Of a stretch of 46,998 nt of DNA, positions 37,722 through 46,998 are shown one piece after another. A model generated the notes under the pieces. It searched no databases, was not told the DNA's origin, and worked only from the letters and a program-made list of their open reading frames with translations. Numbering within the stretch: position 1 is the first letter of the stretch; every line of letters starts with the position of its first letter. Both the position numbers and the translations under genes were made by a program. Origin of the DNA: Bacteroides muris (ex Afrizal et al. 2022) (GTDB taxonomy: Bacteria > Bacteroidota > Bacteroidia > Bacteroidales > Bacteroidaceae); contig NZ_SRYZ01000029.1 of the NCBI RefSeq assembly GCF_004793475.1, forward strand, positions 1-46,998. Direction: 5' to 3'.

Positions 37722-38189
37722 ATGATAGAAAAGAAAACTGTTTGTCAGATTGTTGACGAGTGGCTGGAAGGAAAGGACTACTTCCTCGTGGAGGTGACAA
37801 TCAGCCCGGATGACAAGATTGTGGTGGAAATAGACCACAAGGAAGGTGTTTGGATTGAGGACTGCGTGGAGCTGAGCCGCTACATCGAGTCTAAGTTGAA
37901 CCGTGAGGATGAGGATTATGAGTTGGAAGTAGGCTCGGCCGGCATCGGGCAGCCATTCAAGGTACTGCAGCAGTACATGAACCACATCGGCAAGGAAGTG
38001 GAAGTGCTGACAAAGGACGGATGCAAGTTCTGCGGCGTGCTGAAGGAAGCCGACAAACAGCATTTCGTCGTTACCATCCAGAAGAAAGTGAAAGAAGAAG
38101 GTGCCAAGCGTCCCAAGATGGTGGATGAGGACTTGGACTTTGCGTATGAAGAGATAAAATATACTAAATACTTAATCAGTTTTAAATAA
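37722..38189 (+). CDS. rimP: Ribosome maturation factor RimP
   Basis: A 155-residue RimP, the usual length. It helps mature the 30S ribosomal subunit. The N-terminal alpha/beta domain includes YFLVEVTISPDDKIVVEID and the conserved segment WIEDCVELSRYIESKLN. EVGSAGIGQPFK corresponds to the family motif (VSSPGLDRPL in other bacteria), and the C-terminal SH3-like domain starts near GKEVEVLTKDG. It is the first gene of the rimP-nusA-infB cluster, an order that is conserved in many bacteria, with nusA 4 bp downstream. Expression should depend on the consensus promoter and the attenuator-like hairpin just upstream. Confidence 0.96.
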   Translation: MIEKKTVCQIVDEWLEGKDYFLVEVTISPDDKIVVEIDHKEGVWIEDCVELSRYIESKLNREDEDYELEVGSAGIGQPFKVLQQYMNHIGKEVEVLTKDGCKFCGVLKEADKQHFVVTIQKKVKEEGAKRPKMVDEDLDFAYEEIKYTKYLISFK

Positions 38190-38193
38190 GACT

Positions 38194-39459
38194 ATGGCCA
38201 AAAAAGTAGAAACTGTCAGCTTGATAGATACATTCTCGGAATTTAAGGAACTGAAGAACATCGACAGGACCACGATGGTAAGCGTACTCGAGGAGTCGTT
38301 CCGTAGTGTGATTGCGAAAATGTTCGGTACCGATGAGAATTACGACGTAATTGTAAACCCGGACAAGGGTGACTTCGAAATATGGCGTAACCGTGAGGTA
38401 GTGGCGGACGAAGACCTGGAAAATCCGAATCTGCAGATTGCATTGACCGAGGCACAGAAGATTGATGCTTCGTATGAGGTGGGCGAGGAAGTGACGGATG
38501 AAGTTATCTTCGCGAACTTTGGTCGCCGTGCCATCCTGAACTTGCGCCAGACGCTGGCCTCCAAGATTTTGGAACTGGAAAAAGACAGTATTTACAACAA
38601 ATACATTGATAAGGTGGGTACCATCATCAATGCGGAGGTCTACCAGATTTGGAAAAAAGAGATGCTGCTGCTTGATGATGAGGGCAATGAGTTGTTGCTG
38701 CCCAAGACCGAACAGATACCGAGTGACTTCTACCGCAAGGGTGAGACCGCCCGCGCCGTGGTGGCACGTGTGGACAACAAGAACAATAATCCGAAGATTA
38801 TCCTGAGCCGTACGTCGCCCGTCTTCCTGCAACGTCTGTTCGAGATGGAAGTACCTGAAATCAATGACGGACTGATTACCATCAAGAAGATTGCCCGCAT
38901 CCCCGGCGAGCGTGCTAAGATTGCCGTTGAAAGCTACGATGACCGTATCGACCCGGTAGGTGCCTGCGTGGGTGTGAAGGGTAGCCGTATTCATGGTATT
39001 GTCCGCGAGCTTCGCAACGAGAATATCGACGTCATCAACTATACGTCGAATACTCAGTTGTTCATACAGCGTGCCTTGAGCCCTGCCAAGATTTCCTCCA
39101 TCCGCTTGAACGAGGAAGAACGCAAGGCCGAAGTGTTCCTGAAACCGGAAGAGGTGTCGCTGGCTATTGGTAAAGGCGGCCTGAATATCAAGCTGGCCAG
39201 TATGTTGACTGAGTATACCATCGACGTGTTCCGTGAGTTGGATGAGGCCATAGAGGATGAAGACATCTACTTGGATGAGTTCCGTGATGAGATAGACGGT
39301 TGGGTCATCGATGCCATCAAGGCTATCGGTATAGATACGGCAAAGGCTGTGTTGAACGCTCCCCGTGAGATGTTGATTGAGAAGACGGACCTCGAAGAAG
39401 AGACGGTGGACGAGGTATTGCGTATTTTGAAACAGGAGTTTGAAGAGGAGGAGCAGTAA
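38194..39459 (+). CDS. nusA: Transcription termination/antitermination factor NusA
   Basis: A 421-residue NusA, which binds RNA polymerase and nascent RNA to control pausing, termination and antitermination. The N-terminal RNA-polymerase-binding domain covers about 1-130, followed by an S1 domain (about 135-205), KH1 (about 230-300, including SYDDRIDPVGACVGVKGSRI) and KH2 (about 305-375, with SLAIGKGGLNIKLAS). It ends soon after KH2 with an acidic tail and lacks the C-terminal acidic repeats of E. coli NusA, as is usual in Bacteroidetes. It lies 4 bp after rimP. Its stop codon coincides with the first bases of the repeat element that fills the gap to infB. NusA could act on the attenuator-like hairpin of its own operon. 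Confidence 0.97.
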   Translation: MAKKVETVSLIDTFSEFKELKNIDRTTMVSVLEESFRSVIAKMFGTDENYDVIVNPDKGDFEIWRNREVVADEDLENPNLQIALTEAQKIDASYEVGEEVTDEVIFANFGRRAILNLRQTLASKILELEKDSIYNKYIDKVGTIINAEVYQIWKKEMLLLDDEGNELLLPKTEQIPSDFYRKGETARAVVARVDNKNNNPKIILSRTSPVFLQRLFEMEVPEINDGLITIKKIARIPGERAKIAVESYDDRIDPVGACVGVKGSRIHGIVRELRNENIDVINYTSNTQLFIQRALSPAKISSIRLNEEERKAEVFLKPEEVSLAIGKGGLNIKLASMLTEYTIDVFRELDEAIEDEDIYLDEFRDEIDGWVIDAIKAIGIDTAKAVLNAPREMLIEKTDLEEETVDEVLRILKQEFEEEEQ

Positions 39460-39576
39460 TGTGGTAATGTGGGTAGTATGCTAATGTGCCAATGCAGATA
39501 GCATATCGGATGAAGTGCACACTCCTTTTTTCTCAGCCAATTAGCACATTAGCATATTGGCGCATTAATTCATTAA
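39460..39576 (+). repeat. Inverted, short-period repeat between nusA and infB
   Basis: TATGCTAATGTGC (39477-39489) pairs perfectly with GCACATTAGCATA (39544-39556), and AAT/ATT extends the stem inward. The left arm is built from near-octameric words (TAATGTGG, TAATGTGG, CTAATGTGC, CAATG). The arms flank about 50 nt of unrelated sequence that includes GATAGCATATC and a T-run. This resembles the element between infB and the next gene. Confidence 0.75.
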
Positions 39577-39582
39577 ATTAGT

Positions 39583-42500
39583 ATGACGATAAGGTTAAAC
39601 AAAGTAACAAGAGATTTAAATGTGGGAATTACGACGGCTGTCGAGTTCCTGCAAAAGAAGGGGTTTGCCGTTGAGGCAAATCCGAACACGAAAATTACGG
39701 ATGAACAGTTCGAACTGCTTAAAAAGGAGTTTAGTACAGATAAGGACCTTAAGATAAAGTCGGAGCGTTTCAGCCAGGAACGTCAGAGCAAGGATCGCAA
39801 CAAAGCGTCTGTGTCTATTGACGGCTATAAGGAAATGCAGGAAAAAGCGAAACCTGAGGAGATTAAGACAGTTGTTCCGGAAGATGTACGTCCGAAGTTC
39901 AAGCCGGTAGGCAAGATTGATTTGGATAAATTAAACCGTAGACCTGCTCCTGCTCAGGAAAAAGAGAAAGAAGTGGAAATAGTGGCAGAGGAGAAGAAGG
40001 TGGAGGAATCGGTAGTTGTAGAGACACCGAAACCGGAACCTACTCCTGCCCCCCAACCGGAGCCACAGCCGCAACCGGAGGTACAGTCAGCATCTGAGTC
40101 CGAGCCGCAGCTTGTTTCGGAACTGCAGCCCCAACCCGTTGTCAAGGAAGAACCTGCTTCGGTTGTTGAGGCTAAACAAGAATTTAAAAAGGAAGAAATG
40201 ATAGAAACGCCTGCCCTCGCACTGGCAGCTAAAGAAGCACCGGTTGAAAAAGAGGTGAAAGAAGAAGGAGAAGAAATCTTCAAAATACATCAGCCCGAGT
40301 TTGTTTCGAAGATTAATGTCATCGGACAGATAGATTTGGCTGCCTTGAACCAGTCCACACGTCCGAAGAAGAAATCGAAAGAGGAGAAACGTAAGGAGCG
40401 TGAAGAGAAGGAAAAGATTCGCCAAGACCAGAAGAAACAGATGAAGGAAGCTATCATCAAGGAAATCCGCCGTGATGACAGCAAGTTAAAGGACACTGCT
40501 GCCGGCGATGCCAATGGCAAAAAGAAGCGTGTCCGTATCAATAAGGAGAAAGTGGATATCAACAATGCCTCCAACTTTCAGCGTAGTGGCAACGATCGTG
40601 GACACGCAGGTGCCCAGCAAGGTCAGGGTGCCCGCCCGCAAGGTGGGAACCAGCCTGGTGGAAGCAATTCCAACAATAACCGCAACCGCAATAAAGACCG
40701 CTTCAAGAAGCCGGTCATCAAGCAGGAGGTTAGCGAGGAAGATGTAGCAAAGCAGGTAAAGGAAACTTTGGCACGCCTCACTTCAAAAGGAAAGAACAAA
40801 GGTGCCAAGTATCGTAAGGAGAAACGTGAAATGGCTTCCAGCCGTATGCAGGAATTGGAAGACATGGAAATGGCAGAAAGTAAGGTGTTGAAAATCACGG
40901 AATTTGTGACAGCCAACGAGTTGGCAAGCATGATGGATATTTCCGTTACCCAGGTCATCGCCACTTGTATGAGCATTGGTATCATGGTATCCATCAACCA
41001 GCGTCTGGATGCGGAGACCATCAACCTGGTGGCTGAGGAATTCGGCTTCAAGACGGAATATGTCAGTGCGGAAGTGGCGCAGGCCATTGTAGAGGAAGAG
41101 GATGATGAGGAAGACTTGGAACCTCGTGCTCCGATTGTGACGGTGATGGGTCACGTAGACCACGGTAAGACTTCATTGCTCGATTACATCCGCAAGGCGA
41201 ATGTGATTGCCGGTGAGGCGGGTGGTATCACACAGCACATCGGTGCCTACCACGTGTCATTGGACGACGGACGTAAGATTACGTTCCTCGATACTCCGGG
41301 TCACGAAGCGTTTACCGCCATGCGTGCCCGTGGTGCCAAGGCTACGGATATTGCCATCATCATTGTGGCTGCTGACGACAATGTGATGCCGCAGACAAAG
41401 GAAGCCATCAACCATGCCATGGCTGCGGGTGTTCCCATTGTATTTGCAATCAATAAGATTGATAAGCCGACTGCCAACCCCGACAAAATCAAGGAAGAGC
41501 TGGCTGCCATGAACTTCCTGGTGGAAGAGTGGGGCGGTAAGTATCAGTCGCAGGATATCTCTGCCAAAAAGGGTATCGGTGTACCCGAGCTGATGGAGAA
41601 AGTGCTGCTCGAAGCGGAAATGCTGGAGCTGAAAGCAAACCCGAACCGTCGTGCTACCGGGTCCATCATCGAATCTTCATTGGATAAGGGGCGTGGCTAT
41701 GTGGCTACGGTATTGGTTTCTAACGGTACGCTGAAGATGGGCGACATCGTGCTGGCAGGTACCAGCTACGGTAAGGTAAAGGCCATGTTCAACGAACGTA
41801 ACCAGCGCATGAAGGAAGCCGGTCCTTCTACACCGGCCTTGATATTGGGCTTGAACGGTGCGCCTGCTGCAGGTGACACGTTCCACGTAATCGAGACGGA
41901 GCAGGAAGCACGCGAGATTGCCAACAAACGTGAGCAATTACAGCGTGAACAAGGTCTGCGTACGCAGAAGATGTTGACGCTTGACGAAGTGGGCCGCCGT
42001 CTGGCACTGGGTGACTTCCATGAGCTGAATGTGATTGTGAAGGGTGACGTGGACGGTTCTGTGGAAGCGTTGAGCGACTCTTTGATTAAGCTGTCTACGG
42101 AGCAGGTGCAGGTGAACGTAATTCACAAGGGTGTCGGTCAGATTTCCGAATCGGATGTTTCTCTGGCTGCCGCTTCGGATGCGATAATCGTCGGTTTCCA
42201 GGTACGTCCTTCGGGTGCTGCCGCCAAGCTGGCAGAGCAGGAGGGTGTGGATATCCGCAAGTATTCCGTCATCTACGATGCCATCGAAGAGGTGAAGGCT
42301 GCCATGGAAGGTATGCTGGCACCGACTTTGAAGGAGCAGGTTACGGCAACCATCGAGGTGCGCGAGGTGTTCAACATCACGAAGGTGGGACTTGTGGCAG
42401 GTGCCATGGTCAAGACCGGAAAGGTGAAACGCAGCGACAAGGCCCGTTTGATACGCGACGGTATCGTAATCTTTACAGGTGCCATCAATGCCCTGAAGCG

Positions 42501-42630
42501 CTTCAAGGACGACGTGAAGGAGGTAGGTACCAACTTCGAGTGCGGTATCAGCCTGACAAACTGCAACGACATCAAGGTGGGCGATATTATCGAATCTTAC
42601 GAAGAAATAGAAGTGAAGCAAACATTATAA
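39583..42630 (+). CDS. infB: Translation initiation factor IF-2
   Basis: A 1015-residue IF-2, the GTPase that brings initiator tRNA to the ribosome. An IF2_N domain (about 1-55) is followed by a very long low-complexity region (about 100-400), first Pro/Glu-rich ([16 protein letters not shown]), then Lys/Arg/Glu-rich, then Gly/Gln/Asn-rich. A second IF2_N-type domain starts near residue 440. The GTPase domain has GHVDHGKTS (from Gly523), DTPGH, NKID and SAKKG. Domains II-IV follow and the protein ends in EEIEVKQTL. All GTP-binding motifs are intact. It is longer than E. coli IF-2 (890) because of the linker, a common situation in Bacteroidetes. Confidence 0.97.
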   Translation: MTIRLNKVTRDLNVGITTAVEFLQKKGFAVEANPNTKITDEQFELLKKEFSTDKDLKIKSERFSQERQSKDRNKASVSIDGYKEMQEKAKPEEIKTVVPEDVRPKFKPVGKIDLDKLNRRPAPAQEKEKEVEIVAEEKKVEESVVVETPKPEPTPAPQPEPQPQPEVQSASESEPQLVSELQPQPVVKEEPASVVEAKQEFKKEEMIETPALALAAKEAPVEKEVKEEGEEIFKIHQPEFVSKINVIGQIDLAALNQSTRPKKKSKEEKRKEREEKEKIRQDQKKQMKEAIIKEIRRDDSKLKDTAAGDANGKKKRVRINKEKVDINNASNFQRSGNDRGHAGAQQGQGARPQGGNQPGGSNSNNNRNRNKDRFKKPVIKQEVSEEDVAKQVKETLARLTSKGKNKGAKYRKEKREMASSRMQELEDMEMAESKVLKITEFVTANELASMMDISVTQVIATCMSIGIMVSINQRLDAETINLVAEEFGFKTEYVSAEVAQAIVEEEDDEEDLEPRAPIVTVMGHVDHGKTSLLDYIRKANVIAGEAGGITQHIGAYHVSLDDGRKITFLDTPGHEAFTAMRARGAKATDIAIIIVAADDNVMPQTKEAINHAMAAGVPIVFAINKIDKPTANPDKIKEELAAMNFLVEEWGGKYQSQDISAKKGIGVPELMEKVLLEAEMLELKANPNRRATGSIIESSLDKGRGYVATVLVSNGTLKMGDIVLAGTSYGKVKAMFNERNQRMKEAGPSTPALILGLNGAPAAGDTFHVIETEQEAREIANKREQLQREQGLRTQKMLTLDEVGRRLALGDFHELNVIVKGDVDGSVEALSDSLIKLSTEQVQVNVIHKGVGQISESDVSLAAASDAIIVGFQVRPSGAAAKLAEQEGVDIRKYSVIYDAIEEVKAAMEGMLAPTLKEQVTATIEVREVFNITKVGLVAGAMVKTGKVKRSDKARLIRDGIVIFTGAINALKRFKDDVKEVGTNFECGISLTNCNDIKVGDIIESYEEIEVKQTL

Positions 42631-42636
42631 TTGAAT

Positions 42637-42740
42637 AATGTGCAAATATGCTAATGTGCCAATTGGCTGCGTGTAAAGAAAATGCCGCAGGGCAATTGGC
42701 ACATTTTGCATATTAGCTATTTGCTCATTGGTACATTAAT
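42637..42740 (+). repeat. Inverted, short-period repeat between infB and cvpA
   Basis: AATGTGCCAATTG (42653-42665) pairs perfectly with CAATTGGCACATT (42693-42705). The stem extends inward by CTGCG/CGCAG and outward by ATATGC/GCATAT, with small bulges, making a 24-bp interrupted hairpin. The words AATGTGC and GCACATT are shared with the element between nusA and infB. It lies inside an apparent operon, so it is expected in the mRNA. Confidence 0.75.
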
Positions 42741-42751
42741 ACATTAATTTT

Positions 42752-43264
42752 ATGGCAATTATAGATATCATCATATTGGCAGTTTTCGGCTTGGGCGCAA
42801 TCGTCGGCTTCATGAAAGGTTTTGTGAAGCAATTGGCCTCTCTGCTGGGGCTGATTGTCGGTCTGCTGGCGGCAAAGGCTTTGTATGCTTCGTTGGCAGC
42901 GAAGCTGTGCCCCACATTGACAGACTCTATGACAGTGGCGCAAGTACTGGCATTTGTCCTCATCTGGCTGGCTGTTCCCTTGCTCTTCTCCCTGGTGGCT
43001 TCTCTGCTGACCCAGGCAATGGAGGCCGTCTCGCTGGGCTGGCTCAATCATTGGTTGGGAGCCGGTCTGGGGGCTTTGAAGTACCTCCTGCTGACGAGCC
43101 TGCTGATTGGTGTCATCGAATTTATAGACGGAGACAATGCGCTGATTGGCAAAACAAAAAAGAAAGAATCAGTGTTATATTATCCTATGGAAGAGTTTGC
43201 CGGGATATTCTTTCCCGCGGCAAAGGCGGTTACGGAGCAGATTGTAAACGGAGACTTTGACTGA
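42752..43264 (+). CDS. CvpA family membrane protein
   Basis: A 170-residue inner-membrane protein of the CvpA (colicin V production) family. Four hydrophobic segments are visible at about 2-20, 25-45, 60-90 and 100-125, with the typical start MAIIDIIILAVFGLGAIVGF and the family-like stretch GFVKQLASLLGLIVG. A soluble C-terminal tail of about 45 residues follows (KTKKKESVLYYPMEEFAGIF). The molecular function of the family is poorly known; members have been linked to envelope integrity. It is downstream of infB with the repeat element between them, and sufB follows after 45 bp. Confidence 0.88.
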   Translation: MAIIDIIILAVFGLGAIVGFMKGFVKQLASLLGLIVGLLAAKALYASLAAKLCPTLTDSMTVAQVLAFVLIWLAVPLLFSLVASLLTQAMEAVSLGWLNHWLGAGLGALKYLLLTSLLIGVIEFIDGDNALIGKTKKKESVLYYPMEEFAGIFFPAAKAVTEQIVNGDFD

Positions 43265-43309
43265 TACCGTGAGCCGTGATTTTGTAATTCATAATTTGTA
43301 ATTATAGAA
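43265..43309 (+). repeat. Short direct repeats before sufB
   Basis: TTTGTAATT occurs at 43281 and 43295 (14 nt apart) in this AT-rich 45-bp gap. It is another case of short repeated words between housekeeping genes in this window. No promoter consensus is evident. Confidence 0.45.
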
Positions 43310-44767
43310 GTGATGCAACAAGAAGAACCCAATAAATATGTAAAGGAACTCACTCAGGAAAAGTATAAGTATGGTTTCACGACCGACGTGCATACCGACA
43401 TCATTGAGCGCGGGCTGAATGAAGATGTTGTGCGGCTTATCTCTGAGAAGAAGGGAGAACCGGAATGGTTGCTGGAGTTCCGCCTGAAGGCATATCGCCA
43501 CTGGCTGACGTTGGAGATGCCTACATGGGCACATCTCCGCATTCCCGAAATAGATTATCAGGCCATATCCTACTATGCTGACCCTACGAAGAAGAAGGAG
43601 GGCCCGAAGAGCATGGATGAGGTGGACCCTGAGTTGATAAAGACTTTCAATAAGCTGGGCATTCCGCTGGAAGAGCAGATGGCGTTGAGCGGTATGGCTG
43701 TGGATGCCGTTATGGACTCGGTGTCTGTAAAGACTACCTTCAAGGAGACGCTGATGGAGAAAGGAATCATCTTCTGCTCGTTTAGTGAGGCTGTACGCGA
43801 GCATCCCGACTTAGTACAGAAATATCTCGGTTCGGTGGTGCCTTATCGTGACAACTTCTTTGCGGCACTGAACTCGGCGGTGTTCTCCGACGGTTCTTTT
43901 GTCTATATCCCGAAGGGGGTACGCTGTCCGATGGAGTTGTCTACCTATTTCCGCATCAATGCCCGCAATACGGGGCAGTTCGAAAGAACCTTGATTGTGG
44001 CGGATGATGATTCGTACGTTTCTTATCTGGAAGGGTGTACGGCTCCGATGCGTGACGAGAACCAGTTGCACGCAGCCATTGTGGAAATTGTAGTGCACGA
44101 CCGTGCAGAAGTGAAATACAGCACCGTGCAGAACTGGTATCCCGGTGATGCCGAGGGCCGGGGTGGTGTCTATAACTTTGTGACGAAGCGTGGCCATTGT
44201 AAAGGGGTGGACAGTAAACTGTCTTGGACACAAGTGGAAACTGGTTCGGCCATTACTTGGAAGTATCCGTCTTGCATCCTTTCCGGCGACAATTCGACGG
44301 CAGAATTCTATAGTGTGGCAGTAACCAATAACCATCAGCAGGCAGACACGGGAACAAAAATGATTCATCTGGGCAAGAATACCCGGAGTACCATTGTGAG
44401 CAAAGGTATCTCTGCCGGAAAGAGTGAGAACTCTTACCGTGGCCTGGTGCGCGTGGCACAGAGAGCGGACAATGCCCGTAATTACAGCCAGTGCGACTCC
44501 TTGTTGCTTGGCGACAAATGCGGTGCGCACACTTTCCCTTACATGGACATCCGAAACGAAACGGCCATCGTGGAGCATGAGGCCACTACCAGCAAAATCA
44601 GTGAGGACCAGATATTCTACTGCAACCAACGCGGTATTTCTACGGAAGATGCCGTAGGACTGATTGTGAACGGTTATGCCAAGGAGGTATTGAATAAGCT
44701 GCCAATGGAGTTTGCCGTAGAAGCGCAGAAATTGCTTGCTATTTCGCTGGAAGGAAGCGTGGGGTGA
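43310..44767 (+). CDS. sufB: Fe-S cluster assembly protein SufB
   Basis: A 485-residue SufB, the scaffold subunit of the SufBCD complex that builds iron-sulfur clusters in the cytoplasm. A second in-frame ATG at 43313 is an equally likely start. Recognisable family segments include [20 protein letters not shown] near the N-terminus, [40 protein letters not shown] and [16 protein letters not shown]; the Cys in the last segment matches the conserved functional Cys of SufB. The length agrees with other SufB proteins. It is followed by sufC and sufD in the standard order. There is no regulator gene of the IscR/SufR type in the window. Confidence 0.97.
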   Translation: MMQQEEPNKYVKELTQEKYKYGFTTDVHTDIIERGLNEDVVRLISEKKGEPEWLLEFRLKAYRHWLTLEMPTWAHLRIPEIDYQAISYYADPTKKKEGPKSMDEVDPELIKTFNKLGIPLEEQMALSGMAVDAVMDSVSVKTTFKETLMEKGIIFCSFSEAVREHPDLVQKYLGSVVPYRDNFFAALNSAVFSDGSFVYIPKGVRCPMELSTYFRINARNTGQFERTLIVADDDSYVSYLEGCTAPMRDENQLHAAIVEIVVHDRAEVKYSTVQNWYPGDAEGRGGVYNFVTKRGHCKGVDSKLSWTQVETGSAITWKYPSCILSGDNSTAEFYSVAVTNNHQQADTGTKMIHLGKNTRSTIVSKGISAGKSENSYRGLVRVAQRADNARNYSQCDSLLLGDKCGAHTFPYMDIRNETAIVEHEATTSKISEDQIFYCNQRGISTEDAVGLIVNGYAKEVLNKLPMEFAVEAQKLLAISLEGSVG

Positions 44768-44808
44768 TTAAATTGTAAATTGTAAATAGTCAAATAGTAA
44801 ATATAAAG
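44768..44808 (+). repeat. Short-period repeat between sufB and sufC
   Basis: The 41-bp gap consists largely of AAATTGT, AAATTGT, AAATAGTC, AAATAGT, a 7-8-nt period. It is similar in style to the repeats in the rimP-nusA-infB operon. Confidence 0.5.
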
Positions 44809-45564
44809 ATGTTAAAGATAAAAGACCTACATGCCAGCATCAATGGCAAAGAAATATTGAAAGGCATCAACTTGACCATACATGATGGAGAAGTACATGC
44901 ACTGATGGGACAGAACGGTGCCGGTAAAAGTACGTTGAGTAATGTGTTGGTAGGCCATCCTGCTTACGAAGTGACGCGCGGCTCCATCACCTTTAATGGC
45001 AAGGACCTGCTTGCCATGAGCCCTGAAGACCGTGCGCATGAAGGAATTTTCCTTTCTTTCCAGACTCCGGTAGAGATTCCGGGTGTTTCGATGGTAAACT
45101 TCATGCGTGCTGCTGTAAATGAGCAACGCAAGTACCGCCATCTGCCTGCTTTGTCGGCCAGTGAGTTCCTGAAGCTGATGCGCGAGAAGCGTGCCATTGT
45201 GGAATTAGACAACAAGCTTGCCAACCGCAGCGTGAACGAAGGTTTCAGCGGCGGTGAAAAGAAGCGTAACGAGATATTCCAGATGGCGATGTTGGAACCG
45301 ACTTTTGCTATTCTGGACGAAACGGATTCCGGATTGGATGTGGATGCCCTGCGTATTGTGGCCGACGGTTTCAACAAACTCAAGACTGCGGAAACCAGTG
45401 CTATGGTCATTACCCACTACCAGCGATTGTTGGACTATATCAAACCCGATACGGTACATGTATTGCTGGGCGGACGTATCGTAAAGACCGGTGGACCGGA
45501 ACTGGCGAAGGAGATTGAAACACGTGGCTTCGATTGGATAAAGAAAGAAGCAAGTGAATTATAA
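44809..45564 (+). CDS. sufC: Fe-S assembly ATPase SufC
   Basis: A 251-residue ABC-type ATPase of the SufBCD complex; it is cytoplasmic and not a transporter. Walker A is GQNGAGKST (about residues 35-43), the Q-loop lies in LSFQTPVEIPG, the signature is FSGGEKKRNE, Walker B is FAILDETDSGLD, and the switch His is in MVITHYQRLL. The length is that of the family. ATP hydrolysis drives the conformational change of SufB-SufD during cluster assembly. It lies 41 bp after sufB and 17 bp before sufD. Confidence 0.98.
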   Translation: MLKIKDLHASINGKEILKGINLTIHDGEVHALMGQNGAGKSTLSNVLVGHPAYEVTRGSITFNGKDLLAMSPEDRAHEGIFLSFQTPVEIPGVSMVNFMRAAVNEQRKYRHLPALSASEFLKLMREKRAIVELDNKLANRSVNEGFSGGEKKRNEIFQMAMLEPTFAILDETDSGLDVDALRIVADGFNKLKTAETSAMVITHYQRLLDYIKPDTVHVLLGGRIVKTGGPELAKEIETRGFDWIKKEASEL

Positions 45565-45581
45565 ACTCATAATCTGAAAAC

Positions 45582-46925
45582 ATGAGTGTAGAGCAACAAT
45601 ATATAGACCTTTTCTCCCAGACGGAGGCGATGATATGCCGGCATAGCACTGAGGTGCTGAATGCGCCGCGTGCCGCTGCTTTTGCCGACTTCGAGCGCCT
45701 AGGCTTTCCCACCCGTAAGGAGGAGAAATACAAATATACGGATATCAGTAAGTTCTTTGAGCCGGATTATGGCTTGAACTTGAACCGATTGGAAATTCCG
45801 GTGAATCCATACGAGGTGTTCAAGTGCGATGTTCCTAACATGAGCACTGCCCTTTATTTTGTGGTGAACGATGCTTTCTATGGCAAGGCTTTGCCCAAAT
45901 CCCATCTGCCTAATGGAGTTATTTTCGGTAGTCTGAAGGAAGTGGCTGAACAGAATCCTGAATTGGTGAAGAAATACTACGGTAAACTGGCTGATACGAC
46001 AGAGGATGGAGTGACAGCGTTCAACACGGCTTTTGCGCAAGACGGTGTTCTGTTTTATGTTCCTAAGAACGTGGTGGTAGAGAAACCTGTTCAGCTGGTG
46101 AATATCCTGCGTGGTGACGTCAATTTTATGGTGAACCGCCGTATGCTGGTTATTTTGGAAGAGGGTGCGCAAGCTCGCTTGCTGGCATGTGACCATGCGA
46201 TGGATAGTGTGAACTTCCTGGCAACACAGGTGATAGAAATCTTTGCCGGTGAAAATGCTGTTTTTGATTTTTATGAATTGGAGGAGACGCACACCAGTAC
46301 AGTGCGTATCAGCAATATGTATGTAAAGCAGGAAGCCAACAGTAATGTTTTGCTGAATGGCATGACCCTGCACAATGGCACTACACGCAATACAACCCGT
46401 GTGACGCTTGTCGGTGAACATGCGGAGCTGAATCTGTGCGGTATGGCCATTGCAGACAAGAATCAGCATGTGGACAATCATACGACAATCGACCATGCCG
46501 TGCCCAACTGTACCAGTAATGAACTTTATAAGTATGTCCTTGACGACCAGGCTGTAGGTGCCTTTGCCGGTCTGGTTTTAGTGCGTCCTGACGCACAGCA
46601 CACCAGTTCGCAACAGACCAACCGTAATCTTTGTGCCACCCGCGATGCACGTATGTACACCCAGCCTCAGCTGGAGATTTATGCAGATGACGTGAAGTGC
46701 AGTCATGGTGCTACGGTGGGGCAGCTCGATGAAAGCGCTCTCTTTTACATGCAGCAGCGTGGTATTCCGGTGCGTGAGGCGCGCCTGCTGCTTATGTTCG
46801 CTTTTGTCAACGAAGTCATTGATACAATCCGTTTGGATGCTTTGAAAGACCGTCTGCACTTGTTGGTAGAGAAGCGTTTCCGGGGTGAACTGAACAAATG
46901 CCGGGGATGTGCCATCTGCAAGTAA
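45582..46925 (+). CDS. sufD: Fe-S cluster assembly protein SufD
   Basis: A 447-residue SufD, the partner of SufB in the SufBCD scaffold. The N-terminal helical part includes FPTRKEEKYKYTDI, typical of SufD; the beta-helix core contains PKNVVVEKPVQLVNI, TTIDHAVPNCTSNELYKYVL and the conserved CSHGATVGQLDESALFYMQQRGI, where the His is the residue implicated in cluster formation. The C-terminus is unusual: it ends in CRGCAIC plus Lys, a CxxCxxC motif I do not expect in E. coli SufD. The stop is followed by a small inverted repeat. A sufS cysteine desulfurase would be expected next but lies outside the window. Confidence 0.96.
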   Translation: MSVEQQYIDLFSQTEAMICRHSTEVLNAPRAAAFADFERLGFPTRKEEKYKYTDISKFFEPDYGLNLNRLEIPVNPYEVFKCDVPNMSTALYFVVNDAFYGKALPKSHLPNGVIFGSLKEVAEQNPELVKKYYGKLADTTEDGVTAFNTAFAQDGVLFYVPKNVVVEKPVQLVNILRGDVNFMVNRRMLVILEEGAQARLLACDHAMDSVNFLATQVIEIFAGENAVFDFYELEETHTSTVRISNMYVKQEANSNVLLNGMTLHNGTTRNTTRVTLVGEHAELNLCGMAIADKNQHVDNHTTIDHAVPNCTSNELYKYVLDDQAVGAFAGLVLVRPDAQHTSSQQTNRNLCATRDARMYTQPQLEIYADDVKCSHGATVGQLDESALFYMQQRGIPVREARLLLMFAFVNEVIDTIRLDALKDRLHLLVEKRFRGELNKCRGCAICK

Positions 46926-46947
46926 TAACTTATAATTTCGATTTAGT

Positions 46948-46973
46948 AGTGGTGCGATAAAAATCCAACCACT
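46948..46973 (+). terminator. Possible weak stem-loop after sufD
   Basis: AGTGGT (46948-46953) pairs with ACCACT (46968-46973) around a 14-nt loop, 22 nt after the stop. No T-run follows, so it may be an RNA-processing or spacer structure with read-through to the next suf gene. Confidence 0.3.
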
Positions 46974-46998
46974 GCGATTAATATATTAGTATTTAGTC

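Overview
The window looks like a chromosomal segment of a gut Bacteroides. The evidence is: two hybrid two-component (HTCS) sensor/regulators, two SusC/SusD pairs, many exported carbohydrate-active enzymes, promoters with the Bacteroides -7 element (TAnnTTTG), few Shine-Dalgarno sites, and a compact rimP-nusA-infB / sufBCD housekeeping block. The species cannot be fixed by reading alone.

Layout. (1) 149-547: a small membrane-anchored protein on the minus strand, divergent from a two-domain alpha/beta-hydrolase esterase (686-2374). (2) 2449-12456: first polysaccharide-utilisation unit, with HTCS-1 on the minus strand, divergent from a susC-susD-metallo-beta-lactamase-fold hydrolase operon. (3) 12457-12659: a convergent gap with a three-copy palindromic array and the HTCS-2 terminator. 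(4) 12660-36957: second unit, with HTCS-2 on the minus strand, divergent from a carboxylesterase lipoprotein, susC-2, susD-2, GH3, three CE1-type esterases (two of them tandem duplicates), two more GH3 enzymes and a GH29 alpha-L-fucosidase-like lipoprotein. (5) 37005-37576: two small ORFs of unknown function. (6) 37722-43264: rimP-nusA-infB-cvpA. (7) 43310-46925: sufB-sufC-sufD.

How it fits together. Five esterases, three GH3 enzymes and one GH29 enzyme, with no recognisable endo-glycanase, suggest a locus specialised in removing side chains and ester groups from a decorated glycan, most plausibly feruloylated or acetylated arabinoxylan. From memory, an esterase-rich, ferulate-releasing PUL has been described in Bacteroides intestinalis and relatives, and this window resembles it. 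So the locus class may be known even if its regulation and several members are not.

The most notable signal is regulatory. The promoter regions of the first esterase, susC-1 and the carboxylesterase all carry direct TTGAAC repeats spaced 20 nt (then about 22 nt). In each case one repeat sits exactly 58 nt upstream of a TAaaATTG/TAATATTG element. The two HTCS proteins have nearly identical AraC-type DNA-binding domains, so both may act on one shared operator grammar and join three transcription units into one regulon. Other notable items are a 26-bp inverted repeat in the carboxylesterase leader, attenuator-like hairpins (before rimP and between PUL genes), short-period intergenic repeats in the housekeeping operons, and a probable gene remnant before susC-2.
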